Assembly (NCBI GenBank): GCA_021396245.1
Contig: WNYE01000088.1
Location: 62,001 to 126,000, forward strand
DNA: 64,000 nt
Source of the DNA: Sporothrix humicola
Taxonomy: Eukaryota > Ascomycota > Sordariomycetes > Ophiostomatales > Ophiostomataceae
Direction of reading: 5' to 3'
Of the stretch, positions 53,867 through 64,000 are shown piece by piece. The notes beneath the pieces were generated by a model that was given only the letters and a program-made list of their open reading frames with translations, did not search any database and was not told the origin of the DNA. Position 1 is the first letter of the stretch; each line of letters opens with the position of its first letter. Both the position numbers and the translations under genes were made by a program.

Positions 53867-55535
53867 GGTCGTCGAGTTTTTGGGGCAGTGGGAGGAGACG
53901 GAGGCTTTTTTGAGATTTATAAAGAAGTCTAAGAAGGAGGTGAGTCAGTATGGTGATGCGTAAGTGAAGAGGTAAGAGGATGTGAAAGTGGATAGCCTCT
54001 GATGATAGAGCTGATGATTGTATGGTGAGGAGAGTGTCGTGGTTGATGAGAAGAGAAAGTCGATCAAGAGAAGAGAGAGCGTGTAAAAAGAAGGACAATG
54101 TGAAGGAGGAGGGAAGGTTGAGGATTGTGAAGAAGGTAAGAGTATATGTTTTGAGGGCAACGCAGAAGAGAGATGTGAGAGGGGAGCGTGTGTGGTAAAA
54201 CGGAGAGAGGGGGATGGAGAGCTTTGTAGGGTGGAGGAGAGAAGAAATGCATGTGGGATAGAAGATGGAGGCTGACATACCAAGGTCTCGCAAATTGAGG
54301 GATATATGTTTTGTGGAAAGACTCGCGATTTTAACAAAGTCGCGTACGACAAAGATATGAACTATCACACACTCGTCGGTGCGTGGGCCGCTGTTGTTGT
54401 AGTGCTTGCCGTTTTTACGGCGAAGGCAGAAAGTTTGCGTCTTTGGTGATTTAATCAGTACGCAAAGGACGAAGTGGTTGCGTATGAAGAAGAAAAAGAG
54501 AGGGAACGAATAAGGGAAAGAAGAGAAATAAGATTGCGACGTCCGGTCACTGCCCTTTTGTAGGACATGAAAGACGTGCGGGTGCGAGGGCGGGATGTGG
54601 GAGGTGTTGACACTCTCAAGACTCACACGATTACAAGGTGAGCGGGAAGTGATGTGGACGTGATGGAGATGTCACACAAGTGAGTGGACCACCAGCAGGT
54701 TACCACAAACCCAATCAACAATAGGCAGTCACAATGTGAATTGGCCTTAATGAATGGATAGGCGAGGAGTCATGGAGGAGTCGTATGGATTGGCATTGAT
54801 GGGCCAAGAGAAGGACGAGGAAAGCATTGTTCTTTGCTTCTTTACAATGATATATGTTTACACGTTGCAGATATTGCTTCTATTACAACATTTTTACTAC
54901 AATAAATTTCGAGCACTTTACAAAAGGCGAATAAAAATCTTGAAAATGAACTGGATTTATAAAAATTGAAGAGAAGGGTGTAAATTTATTTTGAGCTTAA
55001 TTCTATTGTTGTGACTTGACTGGTCATTGCTTTCCCGTCCTTCGTCGTTCTTCTTCGTGATATCTCGTGTCTTGTTCCATTGTGAACATGAAAGCAATGG
55101 TAAACGCCTGCATAAAAAGGCAAGTCCCTCCCAGTTTTTTGTCAACGGCCCCGCGGTGCCATTCTCATTCCTCCATCCTGCATCCCCGTTTTTGTAAAAG
55201 TCATAGAAACTCCTGTTGTCGGCCATGTCTTCGTAACAAAATCGTGAGAAAATAAGAAAACGCCCCATACATGAACGCAAAATGAAATCAAAGGTAACAG
55301 AGAAAGCAATGCAGCAAAATGCAAGAGACCCAGACCGTGTACATAAAAAGACGCAGAAGAAAGAGAAAGAAAAGAAAAGAAATCAGAATGCCGTCCCGTA
55401 AATCATCGCAAGAAATGAAACAATAAACTCGCAAAAAGTGGAAGTGAAGTAAAACACAGAAATGGCAAAGACTCGAAACCAGCAAGCTTGCAGTACCACC
55501 AGAAGGGAAACATGGTAAAAAGGGAAGGAGCGAGA
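53867..55535. other. intergenic with pyrimidine-rich leader
   Basis: Sequence upstream of 53866 is pyrimidine-rich on the minus strand and probably a leader. An open frame of 256 codons there translates to Ser/Leu/His-rich low complexity and is rejected. The right part contains the 3' UTR of the gene ending at 55536 and AT-rich DNA near 54.85-54.97 kb. Confidence 0.5.
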
Positions 55536-57337
55536 TCAGATGTGGTGCTGGTGAAGCACAAATGGGAAGGGCGAAAAGTCCGATAGTATGCTACGACGAG
55601 CAAATGCGGCCTCAAAATCGGCAAGGAGCTGGCTGTACGGCTCCGGCTGCACGGATACCACGTCCCGCATGTAGCGCATGAGCTCGGCCAGGTCAAAACA
55701 GTCCTTTTCGAGGCGCTGGTGGCTCATGAACCGGAACTTGAGTGCGCACAAAAAGTGGTAGAAGCCAATGTCGACGGGCGGCTGCCAGGCCTGGGCGATG
55801 GCCGTCTCGATCGTGTGGATAATGTCGTGGATAATGCGGCGGCGGGCAATGTTGGAGGTGTCTAAAATGTTAGTGGACGAAATGCAAAAGGACATTTGAC
55901 ATTTTGGGGATGTGTGTTGTACTCACTCAGATGCGGGTAGAGCATGGGCCAGAGGTAGGGCGAGTTTACTCTCAGCGACAACATGCAGGCCACCACCTCT
56001 GCACCGGTAACGTTGAGTGTCAAAAAGTCTCTGAAAACGAAGAACAGGTCTTGGCAGCAAGGAAATGTCGTGACGTGAAGACCAAACAAGACGTCCTCTA
56101 GGGACTGAATTTCTGCATAGATGAGTGCATTCTGGATGCCGTTGGCAATGTGAGGACCGGCCCCTTCGAACTGGCTGAGAAGCTCCACGAGATTGGAGAG
56201 CTCCTGCATGGACAAGTAGTCGGCTTGTCCGCTGGGATAGTGGATCTGGTCGAGTAGCCACCGAAGACCATACTTGGCGATGTGAATATTTGACGTGGTG
56301 TAGAGATAAACGGGCTCCTTGGGAATAGTGAAGCCATTGATTTTGACCTGGTCCCATCCGATCAGGTGCTGTGACATGGCACGGTCACAAACGACCACGT
56401 CGATGGTTCCCTGACAGCGATCGGGATGGCAATAGGGACCGCTGTTGAAAGCAGTGTCGTGAACAACACGGACGGGAGTGTCTGCGCAGCGGTAATGGCC
56501 GCCAGACTGGGGTGCAGTGCAGACGTGAGTGGCGCCGCCATTTTCGTCGGGTCTGTGATGCGCATGTTAGCAATAATCATGACAATCAAAGAATGGATAG
56601 GGACATACTGGGCTGGCTCCGGCTCAGCTGCTTGGTGTATTTCGGGTTGATCCACGAAGGGATCCGAGTCCTGCTCTTCAATCGTCACCTGCACATTGTG
56701 TGTCTGGAAGAGGTGTGCCTTTCTCACGGCATGTTCTTTGAAAGGGTCACGGTCCACCAGTGGATGGTACCAAGAATCGGTGTTGGCCGTCTCAAAGACA
56801 TCGTCGCTGATGTTGTCAAGATCGCCGAAATCTCTGTCGGAGAGAGTAGAGAAGGTGGTCGCAGTGGGAGAGGACATGTTGCTGCTGGTAGGTGAAGAAC
56901 CACTCTTGGTCGGGGAAGCAGTGGTGGGTGTAGACGGGCAGTGTACCGGAGCTTTTTCACGCCCGAGAGCTTGAATTTTCTCAATCTTCTTCTGGGCTTG
57001 GCGGAAGAGTGAGCCAAGCTCCGTGCGCGTTTCTTCCAAATCGGCCCTGTTGGTAAAGATGCCAATACGCTTTGGCTTGATGGGTGGAGGAGTCGGCTCG
57101 TGGTCAGTGATGTCGGGCGTGCGAACTTGTCTTGCGCGAGCTGAGAGAGAGTTCACAATTAGATATGATGTCTGTGATAAGTATTGTGATAAACAGCCTG
57201 GGGTACTCACTGTCCTCATAGACTGGAGTGTTTTTCTTCTCAACCGTCGAGGGCATCCAATTTGGCGTGGTGGACATGTTGATGGATGCGCTTGAGGGTG
57301 AAGACGAACTGACGCTGTTTTCTTCTTGACCCAACAT
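55536..57337 (-). CDS. uncharacterised fungal protein
   Basis: Four exons, 57337-57211, 57140-56609, 56552-55927 and 55861-55536, join in frame to 536 residues. All introns have standard donors, and two have CTAAC near the acceptor. Residues 1-60 are Ser/Thr-rich. Then comes PPPIKPKRIGIFTNRADLEE and a short helical coil (LFRQAQKKIEKIQALGREKA), a Ser/Thr/Pro linker and an acidic stretch. From about 225 the protein is globular: GGHYRCADTPVRVVHDTAFN, VDVVVCDRAMSQHLIGW-like core, EPVYLYTTSNIHIAKYGLRW, IANGIQNALIYAEIQSLEDV, YHFLCALKFRFMSHQRLEKD. I do not recognise a known domain. No signal peptide or membrane helix was seen. The conserved-looking C-terminal half suggests a real, expressed gene. 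Confidence 0.65.
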
Positions 57338-58668
57338 TGTGACAGAAATTGACAGAAATAAACCGAACTGGAAAACAAAACGGAACCCGAAAATGAAACA
57401 ACTATTGCAGGAAATGGACAGAAAAAAAAAGAAGATTCGAACTGGTGATGGATGAGGAGAAAAGGTCAGGGATATAAAAAAGCAAGAACAAGACACCGAC
57501 AGTTAAGAGAAAAGAAGAAAAGAAAAGAAAGAAACCCAGACAAAAGAAAAGAAAAGCTCAATGTAGCAAGAAAAAAAAGGACTCAATGAGCCAGTGAGCA
57601 AGTCCCCGACAGAGGACTTGAAAGGTTGTCAGAGTGACAAAGTGAGAGGATGTTGAGACGAAAGTGAGAAACCCGAAAAGACGAACAACACCACCGAAAC
57701 GTAGATGGCTGCAAAATAGGACACAATCCCCGAACAACACGAAAGCACAGAAACGGAATAAAACCCCGAGATGACGACACACCGAGAACAATAGATGAAA
57801 TGCGAACTCTAAAGGTCTTGTGTAGTGAGATCCCGAAAAGAAGCGCGTCTTGTAGAAGCCGGAATGAACTCAACCCGAGAGAAAACGGAAACACTTTGTT
57901 GTCGAACAGAAGAAAACCCAGAACAAGGAAACGCCTGAAACAAAAGGAAAACAGAAGAGAAGAAAGAACAAACGAAAGCAGATCAGGTAGAATGAGGCAC
58001 AAAAATGCGTAAACGTGTTTTTGAGGGGTATGTCTGCGATAAAGGCTGGCTGTGGATAGTGGCGTATCTGATTGAGCTGCTCACATCATTGATGGTCCTG
58101 ACGAGGCAGATGGCGGGCAATATGGCGAGGAAGGTTGATCAATGGCAGAAGAATAGGATGAAGAAAAAAGAAGAGGAAGAGAAAACATGAATTGACAATT
58201 CGGAGGGAAAGACGCGAGAAAAGGGGAGACGCGAACATGATTTTGGTCTGGATACTGGTTTGAGAAGGTGCGACTGGGTGGTTGCCGTTTTGGGATGTAA
58301 ATGATATGGGCACGCTTGGTCGCTCTTTCCTTGTCCAGCTTTCCACCGACACCCAACGCGAAAATCTGCTTACCGAAACGCATAGCGCGTCATACGCCGA
58401 ATTGGCACTGAAATAACCTTAAAGAATGACATCTCATTTTACTTGGATTTGTAGAACACATGAGACTTCACCTTATACCTTTAAGCTGTCGTTAAGAAGG
58501 CATCACGTGATTGTAAACACCAATGGTGGCCGAAGGAACAGCTTGAAAATTGCACATCGTAAGCTTGTGATCCTTTGTCCCTTCCTTCCCAGTTTCAACT
58601 CAAAACGCAAAAGGGGCAGCGAATTCTGTGCCAATTGACTCTCACAGCCGCCAGACAGCTCTCATACA
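57338..58668. promoter_or_regulatory. divergent promoter region with CACGTG palindrome
   Basis: The left two-thirds is A/G-rich on the + strand, probably the leader of the minus-strand gene. The right part is the promoter of the FMP10-like gene and includes ATCACGTGAT at 58502-58511. No gene seen. Confidence 0.55.
58502..58511. promoter_or_regulatory. CACGTG-centred palindrome 158 bp upstream of the FMP10-like gene
   Basis: ATCACGTGAT is identical to the ten bases at 24747-24756 upstream of MIM1. Confidence 0.5.
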
Positions 58669-59403
58669 ATGCCATTACCACGGTTTCCCGGCCTCGGCCG
58701 GCTTTTCACGACGCCAATGCCGGGCGCCACAAAGGCAAAGCCTGCAGGCCCGCGCTTCGTCTCGGCGCCTTGGCGCCCGACCACCTTCACACGCAACACC
58801 CAGCTCCGGCCACGACGCAACTACAGCACGGAGAAGCAGCTTCCCCCAACCGGAGGCAAGGCATCCCCGGAGAGCCGCCTCGACCGCATCCTGTCGCGCC
58901 TCCCCAAGCGGATGCAAAAGTACACGCGCCGGCTCAAGGACGCGCCCGTGTCGCACGTCGTTGCGTTTCTGATCCTGCACGAGCTGACGGCCATTGTGCC
59001 GCTGATCGGCCTGTTTGGGCTGTTCCACTGGGCCGGCGCTGGTGCGGGCGGCGGGACGGGCGTCATGAGCCGGGTCATGCACTACATGATGGACCACTAC
59101 GGCAAGTACGTGGTGGACGGTGTGCGGCGGTTTGAAAAGTACTTCCGGCGCAAAGGGTGGTTTGGGTTTGGCAAGGGCGAGTCGGCAGACGGCGAGGAGG
59201 TGGCGGACGGCGAGACCACGACCGACTACGTCATGAAGAAGTGGGCGAGCGCCGAGAGCAAGTACCGGATTGTGGTGGAGATTGGCCTGGCGTACAGTGT
59301 CACGAAAGTGCTGCTGCCGCTGCGGCTCGCGTTGAGTCTGTGGGCGACGCCATGGTTTGCAGGTGTGTTGGCCAGGATGAGGGCACTGCGGAAGCGTGCG
59401 TAG
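58669..59403 (+). CDS. mitochondrial membrane protein, FMP10/DUF1279-like
   Basis: A single exon of 244 residues. The N-terminus is rich in Arg, Ser, Pro and lacks acids, and contains RNTQLRPRRNYSTEK, a likely presequence with cleavage near the YST. Then SHVVAFLILHELTAIVPLIG with LFGLFHW forms a first membrane segment. A linker with YMMDHYGKYVVDGVRRFEKY follows, and the second hydrophobic segment is YRIVVEIGLAYSVTKVLLPL with RLALSLWATPWFA. This two-helix arrangement with HE-T-A-I-V-P and K-x-L-L-P-x-R is what I associate with fungal FMP10 and DUF1279-type proteins. The molecular role is not known. Confidence 0.7.
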   Translation: MPLPRFPGLGRLFTTPMPGATKAKPAGPRFVSAPWRPTTFTRNTQLRPRRNYSTEKQLPPTGGKASPESRLDRILSRLPKRMQKYTRRLKDAPVSHVVAFLILHELTAIVPLIGLFGLFHWAGAGAGGGTGVMSRVMHYMMDHYGKYVVDGVRRFEKYFRRKGWFGFGKGESADGEEVADGETTTDYVMKKWASAESKYRIVVEIGLAYSVTKVLLPLRLALSLWATPWFAGVLARMRALRKRA

Positions 59404-59614
59404 AGGTGCGATTGGGGAACGAGGAGTTTATATATATCACACATGTACATAGCATATCACGAGCGAACATGGTTTTGTGCCTAAACGGCCACTTTTTATT
59501 TGCTGTCCTAACAGCCTTCTATTTTTGGGTTTTAATCTTCTTGTAATTGAGCTCTTCGGGAAATGTAGGTTACAGACTAATGGCTGTAGCCCTCATATAC
59601 CACAGAGGACACAT

Positions 59615-60571
59615 TTACTCGTAGATCCAGTCGTGCTGGGACGACTTGTAGGAGATGACATCGCCCTCCTTGAACCACAGGGCAATCTCCTTCTTGGCGT
59701 TCTCGACGCTGTCGGAGCCGTGGCAGACGTTGCGGCCAGTGACAATGGCAAAGTCGCCGCGGATGGTGCCGGGCTGCGAGGCCAGGGGGTTGGTGGCGCC
59801 CAGCAGGACACGGCCGGTCTTGACGGCGTCGAGGCCCTCCCAGACCATGGCGACAATGGGGCCGCTCAGCATGTCTAAGGCGTGGGGTTAGTTTATGGCC
59901 AGTGTTACTTGTTGACAACTGGGCAGCGTCCACTTACAAGAGATCAGGCTGGGGAAGAAGGGCTTGTCCTTCAGGTCAGCGTCTGTAAGGAGGTGTTAGT
60001 ATATATCCGCAATGTCGTAATTTGACGACCTTCGTCTGGTTTGTCGAGCTCGGTCTCGTTCCGTCTCGTTAAAGGGGCTGGTACGCACAGTGAGCCTCGA
60101 GGTGCTCCTTGGAGGGGGAGACCAGCTTGATAGCGGCCAGCTTGTAGCTGTGAGAGGGTCAGTTAGTATGTGTCTGTCTCAAGGAGGGGCATTGCGTCCA
60201 AGGGAAAAGTGTAAACATACCCACGCTGCTCGAAGCGCTGGATGATGGGACCGACCAGGCCGCGCTGAAGAGAATGTGTTAGGTATACTGTCGACAGTGT
60301 GTAAAGCGGGTTATGACCATGTTGTCGAAAGGTCGTGACGAACCTGGACGCCATCGGGCTTGATAGCAATGAAGCTGCGAGTTGTTAGCAAGTCTGAACT
60401 GGCAGTGCCTGCTCCTGTTTGGAGCCCAATTGGGAGGGGAGTGCAAGATGTTCGAGGTCCAAAAAGTTTGTTTGTCAAGCCGGCTAGGCCAGCAGAGAAG
60501 CAAACAGAAAGGAAATCAAAAGATCAATTGCAAGGACGGGAAGGGATCACTCACGTCTGCTCAGTAGCCAT
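59615..60571 (-). CDS. NDK1: nucleoside diphosphate kinase
   Basis: Six exons: 60571-60555, 60374-60344, 60264-60221, 60147-60089, 59982-59938 and 59874-59615. They give 151 residues, exactly normal. The gene is unusually intron-dense: the first five exons total 196 nt. Donors are GTGAGT, GTTCGT, GTATGT, GTGCGT and GTAAGT; acceptors follow CTAAC sites. The product begins MATEQTFIAIKPDGVQRGLV, contains GPIVAMVWEGLDAVKTGRVL and ends with SQHDWIYE. The active-site His lies in NVCHGSDSVENAKKEI. The enzyme moves a phosphate from ATP to other NDPs through a phosphohistidine. Cytosolic location is expected since no presequence is seen. Confidence 0.95.
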
Positions 60572-61336
60572 TGTGTTGGATTGGGGTGGTTGGAAACGAG
60601 TGGGTGTTTCTGATTGTGATTTGGGAGTGGGTTGGAGATGCAAAAGAGAAGAAGCAGAACTTTGCTCGGCGGCGGTAGAAATACCAGAAATTCCAGAAAT
60701 ACTAGCAGAAGTAGTCGTGAAAAGAGCCTGCTGGTAGTGGTGGTGCTGGTAGACGAGGGCGACCAAAAGGGCAACAATGGCCAGCAGCGAAAACGACAGT
60801 GGTGGGGTTAAAATTTGCGGTGTCCGATGGTGGGGCAGTCTTTCAAGTTCGCGCTGTCGCTGCTTTTCTGCGCGTTGCTGGCTGTCGTCGGCCGTGGCCA
60901 TAGCGGGGCTACTGATTGGCTTTTGGTGTGTTTTTCGAGGCAAAGAAAAGGACGGTTCTTCTGGTGCAGGAACGGGACCACCACGGCGCTTGTGGATTCT
61001 AGTCGTCGTCGTCCAGTATCGACAGATGATTTGGGCGCTAAAGCAGCCGGCTGAATCACGTGGATAATAGATTAGTAGATTATGTCGAACACGGAGTTGA
61101 ATAGCGAAGCTATCCAACGAGATCATGAAAATTCCATCAAAAGTAATTGTTGATTGTCTCCCAAAGCTTGTGGCTTCTAAAATGCCGCAGGCATTTTACA
61201 AGCAGGATTGGCTGCCACCCAAACGTCACGTGGGACGTAACAGTTTCTGCGTGTTGCTGGGCAGCCGGTTGACCAGGAGATCGAGATTACAGAAGGGCGG
61301 CAGCCGGCTGAGGGCCAGCAGTTCCCGACATATATC
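60572..61336. promoter_or_regulatory. NDK1 promoter region
   Basis: GATTGG (inverted CCAAT) is at 60914-60919 and CACGTG motifs are at 61057-61062 and 61227-61232. The leader just upstream of the NDK1 ATG is pyrimidine-rich on the minus strand. No gene is seen, and this is where ordered genes end and decayed sequence begins. Confidence 0.5.
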
Positions 61337-62300
61337 TTACAATGGCCGCAGCACAGACGCCATCACCACCAGCACATTGGCACAGTAGGCCTCGCTGCTG
61401 TCCGGGTACCGATCGATGCGAGGACGATGGCTGGGCATAGCGTTGCTGTCGTGGACGAAAGACGGCAACGCATATGACAGGGCCTCGGCAGACAAATCGT
61501 CCAGGGTCGATTTTCCGTGGCCAATGTACGGATCAACGACGCGGCCTCCCAGGGCAGTGTTTTGGGCCGCTTGAGATGCAACAAGGCCAAGTCCACCCAC
61601 ATGAAATTGGGCAGCGCAACCGACCGGACCACCTCCCGCAGGTCGCTCTGCACCTGCAAGTTTCTGTGCGCGGCCATGTCCATCGACCTGGTCAGCGTGC
61701 GCACAATATTGAGGGCGCGATGGCGCACAAACGCGGCAAAACCGTATTTGTCGAGGCATGTGGTCAGATCCACGGTCTTGAGCGTCTTCATGGCGGGCGC
61801 AAGCGACGTGAGACGGGCGCTGAGGCGCGGCCAGAGCCAACCGTCCACCGACACGACCCAACTCACGTGCGCGGACAGCTCGGTCATCACGATGATCACG
61901 CGCAGGAGCCGATCGGGAACTCGGCGTCGGGGCCCCGCGTGTCTTCGTAAATGCCGTCCAGAATAAAGAAGGTCCGCTCAAGCTCAGCGTCCCGGACAAA
62001 GCGATGCAGAAGCATCGACATGGCTGTAAAGTCACCCGTGGCACGAAAATCATGGCGTGCAATGCGTGCCCCGCCCGTGTACTTGTCCGTCTGCATCTCC
62101 CTAACGTGCTTGACGAGGTGCGGCTGGGCGACGATCAGGCCGTGAATCAGGCCCTTGATCGCGTCCAAGGCCGCATCGACTACCCCTCCTCTTGCCAGGT
62201 GTGCGTCGTTTTCATGCCGGTGCAAGTCCCACGCGTCGTGGAAGAAGCAGGCAACGTGGCGGACTGGCAAGGACGGGTCGCTGGATTTCTCGAGGTGCAC
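61337..62300 (-). pseudogene. frameshifted NACHT/NLR-type protein remnant
   Basis: Minus-strand reading gives pieces of a fungal STAND NTPase split over frames. Part 1 (62300-61905): VRHVACFFHDAWDLHRHEND, AALDAIKGLIHGLIVAQPHL, then the Walker-B-like ERTFFILDGIYED. A frameshift near 61905-61925 moves the frame to LLRVIIVMTELSAHVSWVVS. Part 2 continues with AFVRHRALNIVRTLTRSMDM and ALPNFMWVDLALLHLKR, the segment that corresponds to FLWVALV-L in NACHT proteins. Near 61520-61550 the frame shifts again to GKSTLDDLSAEALSYALPSF, running to 61337. No P-loop is found upstream, so the N-terminal effector domain and Walker A are missing. It is therefore a dead fragment of a self/non-self recognition type gene. 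The NACHT call rests on motifs. Confidence 0.6.
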
Positions 62301-62689
62301 AAAAGAATAAAAAAGACGCGATAAAATAGGAATCCAATCGCCACCTGGTGGCCAACTCTAAGAAATCGCGCGCTAGAATTCGCGATACCATTGTCACAGA
62401 TATGATCCACTAGATGGACATGAAGTTGTTGACATCCACCTTGCGTAAGTCTGACGGTACGTGGCCTCGTCTGGCGTTTGGCAAGGTGAAGAAGATAGGA
62501 GAGATGGAGATGGCGAGAAAAAACTCATTTGATTATGACACATTGCATGACTAACACAGTGTCTGGCTAACACCGCATAATAATGTTTCTATACTGAACC
62601 ATGTAAGTCGTAAGTAGTATCGGCTTCAACTTCTCATGATTGCTTGGTTGCACGTTATAACTGACTGTTGGGGCGCAACGTGTCTGCCA

Positions 62690-63054
62690 TTAGCTGATGA
62701 GATTGCCTTTGATCTCTCCCGTTTCAGTGAGGATGCATTCCAATTGTCTGAGTTTTTCAACTCGCTCATCTACCCCGATGGCCGGGAGGCTGAAAAGATG
62801 CTCAAATTTGAGCGCACGTTCAAATATGTCCAGTTCCCACCCCTCGATATGCTGCCAGAGCATCGTGAGACAAAGCCAGCACACCCTTGGTGGGAAACGA
62901 AAATGAAGTGTTTCGGGCCGTGAACTGGCTGGAGAAGAAAGAGGGTGTCAAAAAGATCATGAAGCTGGTGGTGCCCGACCGGCTGGTGAACCAAAAGACG
63001 AGGGCCGCGACTACAGCATCGTCGCCGGAAGAGAGCGTGCAAAGTCTCTCCTAA
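62690..63054 (+). pseudogene. frameshifted fragment of a fungal accessory protein
   Basis: On the + strand, 62690-62898 gives LADEIAFDLSRFSEDAFQLS, KMLKFERTFKYVQFPPLDML, and after a one-base frame change 62899-63054 gives ENEVFRAVNWLEKKEGVKKI and MKLVVPDRLVNQKTRA, ending at TAA. The F-x-x-TFK-x-V-x-FPPLD...W-L-x-x-x-x-GVK-x-I pattern recalls the stretch before the subtilase domain in some fungal NLR-associated or S8-containing proteins. That is a tentative recollection. The frame change, the missing N-terminus and the absence of a catalytic domain mark it as a relic. It faces the NACHT remnant. Confidence 0.45.
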
Positions 63055-63179
63055 AAAGCTTTTTTTGGTCAAGATGGCTGGGTTGATTTGGAAACGAGTC
63101 TTGCGGAGGGCATCGAAGACAACCTAAGTATCTATTTCGGCACACTCCTCCCACAGCTTCATGAACCCCGCAAACCTCC

Positions 63180-64000
63180 TTAGACAGAAATGCAAGCAAT
63201 AACTGCCACGAGTTTTGCCGACTCCTCGTCTTTCAAAAAAGGACTATGCCCGCACTCCAACACTACCACGTTTGCCCCAGCTGCCTCAGACATCATCACT
63301 TGTCCCTCGTACGGGACAGCTGCATCTTGTTTGCAAGCAACGTATGTCCTGTGGGCCTTGATCTCGGCTGCAGCATGCGTACACTTTTGCGTGAAGCTGG
63401 CAATGCTTTGCCTCACCGTAGAAGCCAGAGCTGTATCAGCCACTTCACCCTTGATGTCGTGTTAGAGGGCGTGCCTAGCACCATCGTTGAGCGAGACAAG
63501 GCCATCCTTTGCAAGTGTTAGTTAGGCCGCAGCTTCGTCCTTAGTAAAAAGCAGAGTCTTTCAGGAGGGTATTTACCTTGGGAGTCCACCAATTTGGGTG
63601 CGGAGCGGACTCGTCTTTCATACCAACCATATCAAAGAGGCTTGTTGCTGGTGTGGGCGGTGCGAATGCAGCTATGTACACAACTGCTCTCACGCCACCA
63701 CGAAGTCCTCTGGCGCTGCGCTCTTCGGTGGTGTGGCCGACAACACTGTCCGTGCCTGGAATGCCTCCATAGCTGTGCAATACCGCGACAAGTTCCCGCC
63801 CGGCTTCTAAGAACAGGTGAATCGTTGCTCGGATTGTCTCGATATCGTCGTTGAGTGTGTGGTCGGATGTAGACGGCGCAGGGCCTGCAGTGGGGAGGGC
63901 TGGGATAGCCACAGTGTATCCTGTCTTGCGTAAGGGCTCAACGATCTTGGTGTAGTGGTGAGGCCGATGCCATGCGCCGTGAACGAGGACAATAACAGGT
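63180..64000 (-). pseudogene. alpha/beta hydrolase gene with one in-frame stop (5' end off window)
   Basis: The minus-strand reading runs from the window edge: PVIVLVHGAWHRPHHYTKIV (oxyanion HGAW), AVLHSYGG (nucleophile Ser) and WWTPK to 63577. A 70-nt intron then fits (63576-63507; GTAAAT, CTAACTAAC, CTTGCAAAG). The frame continues as DGLVSLNDGARHAL, then TAA at 63464-63462, then HDIKGEVADTALASTVRQSI and the rest. CKQDAAVP holds the acid and GHSPFL the catalytic His, ending at 63180. The downstream part stays in frame and conserved, so only one nonsense codon breaks it. A second acceptor-like AAG at 63450 could skip the stop, which would shorten the protein. The family is esterase-like (AB hydrolase, EstA/salicylate-esterase type). 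It is a recent pseudogene, or a gene with alternative splicing or a sequencing error. Confidence 0.65.

Noticed and set aside
53856..54626. 256-codon minus-strand frame upstream of the 52.3-kb gene
   Set aside because: Low-complexity Ser/Leu/His/Thr translation of a leader, overlapping a better start.
60572..61126. 191-codon minus-strand frame reaching into the NDK1 start
   Set aside because: It merely extends the NDK1 first exon upstream; the NDK1 start at 60571 gives the exact family length.

Overview
The window is nuclear DNA of a filamentous ascomycete, most likely a Sordariomycete. The genes are spaced, carry short introns (about 50-170 nt) with CTAAC branch sites, and encode Pezizomycotina-type proteins. 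The order Ophiostomatales is possible, but I cannot test that. No plasmid, viral, CRISPR, rRNA or convincing tRNA signal was seen.

Layout from left to right. 1-9 kb: a long pyrimidine-rich leader, a Myb-type DNA-binding protein (+), a small secreted CBM-like protein (-) and a six-exon sugar transporter (-). 10.6-18.7 kb: two chromatin/transcription genes on the minus strand, TAF6 and a 1757-residue KDM5/JARID1 H3K4 demethylase. 22.5-30.6 kb: SLX1 (-), then two mitochondrial insertase genes in tandem, MIM1 and OXA1 (+), then URC4 (-). 30.6-37.3 kb: a 6.7-kb gene-free stretch with strong purine bias on the + strand. 37.3-40.6 kb: FAL1 and the SF3a60/PRP9 gene, divergent from a 359-bp promoter. 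41-46.6 kb: a HEAT-repeat protein with bacterial-looking motifs, the Cdc48 cofactor SHP1/p47 (+) and the TORC1 GTPase GTR1 (-). 47.4-60.6 kb: an MpaB-type ER oxygenase (-), SDH3 (-), two unrecognised fungal proteins (-), an FMP10/DUF1279-like mitochondrial membrane protein (+) and six-exon NDK1 (-).

From about 61.3 kb to the right edge the character changes. A frameshifted NACHT/NLR remnant (-), a frameshifted fragment on the + strand, and an alpha/beta hydrolase with one in-frame stop (-, continuing off the window) form a decaying accessory block.

Most genes are housekeeping. Several serve mitochondria (MIM1, OXA1, SDH3, FMP10-like), and several of these have CCAAT or CACGTG motifs upstream. 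I found no clearly new multi-gene system. The best leads are the bacterial-type HEAT protein, the paired insertases, the shared splicing-gene promoter, the gene-free purine-rich block with a perfect hairpin elsewhere, the short branch-site-to-acceptor spacing, and the decaying immune-type block. All exon boundaries come from reading splice signals and protein frame by eye.
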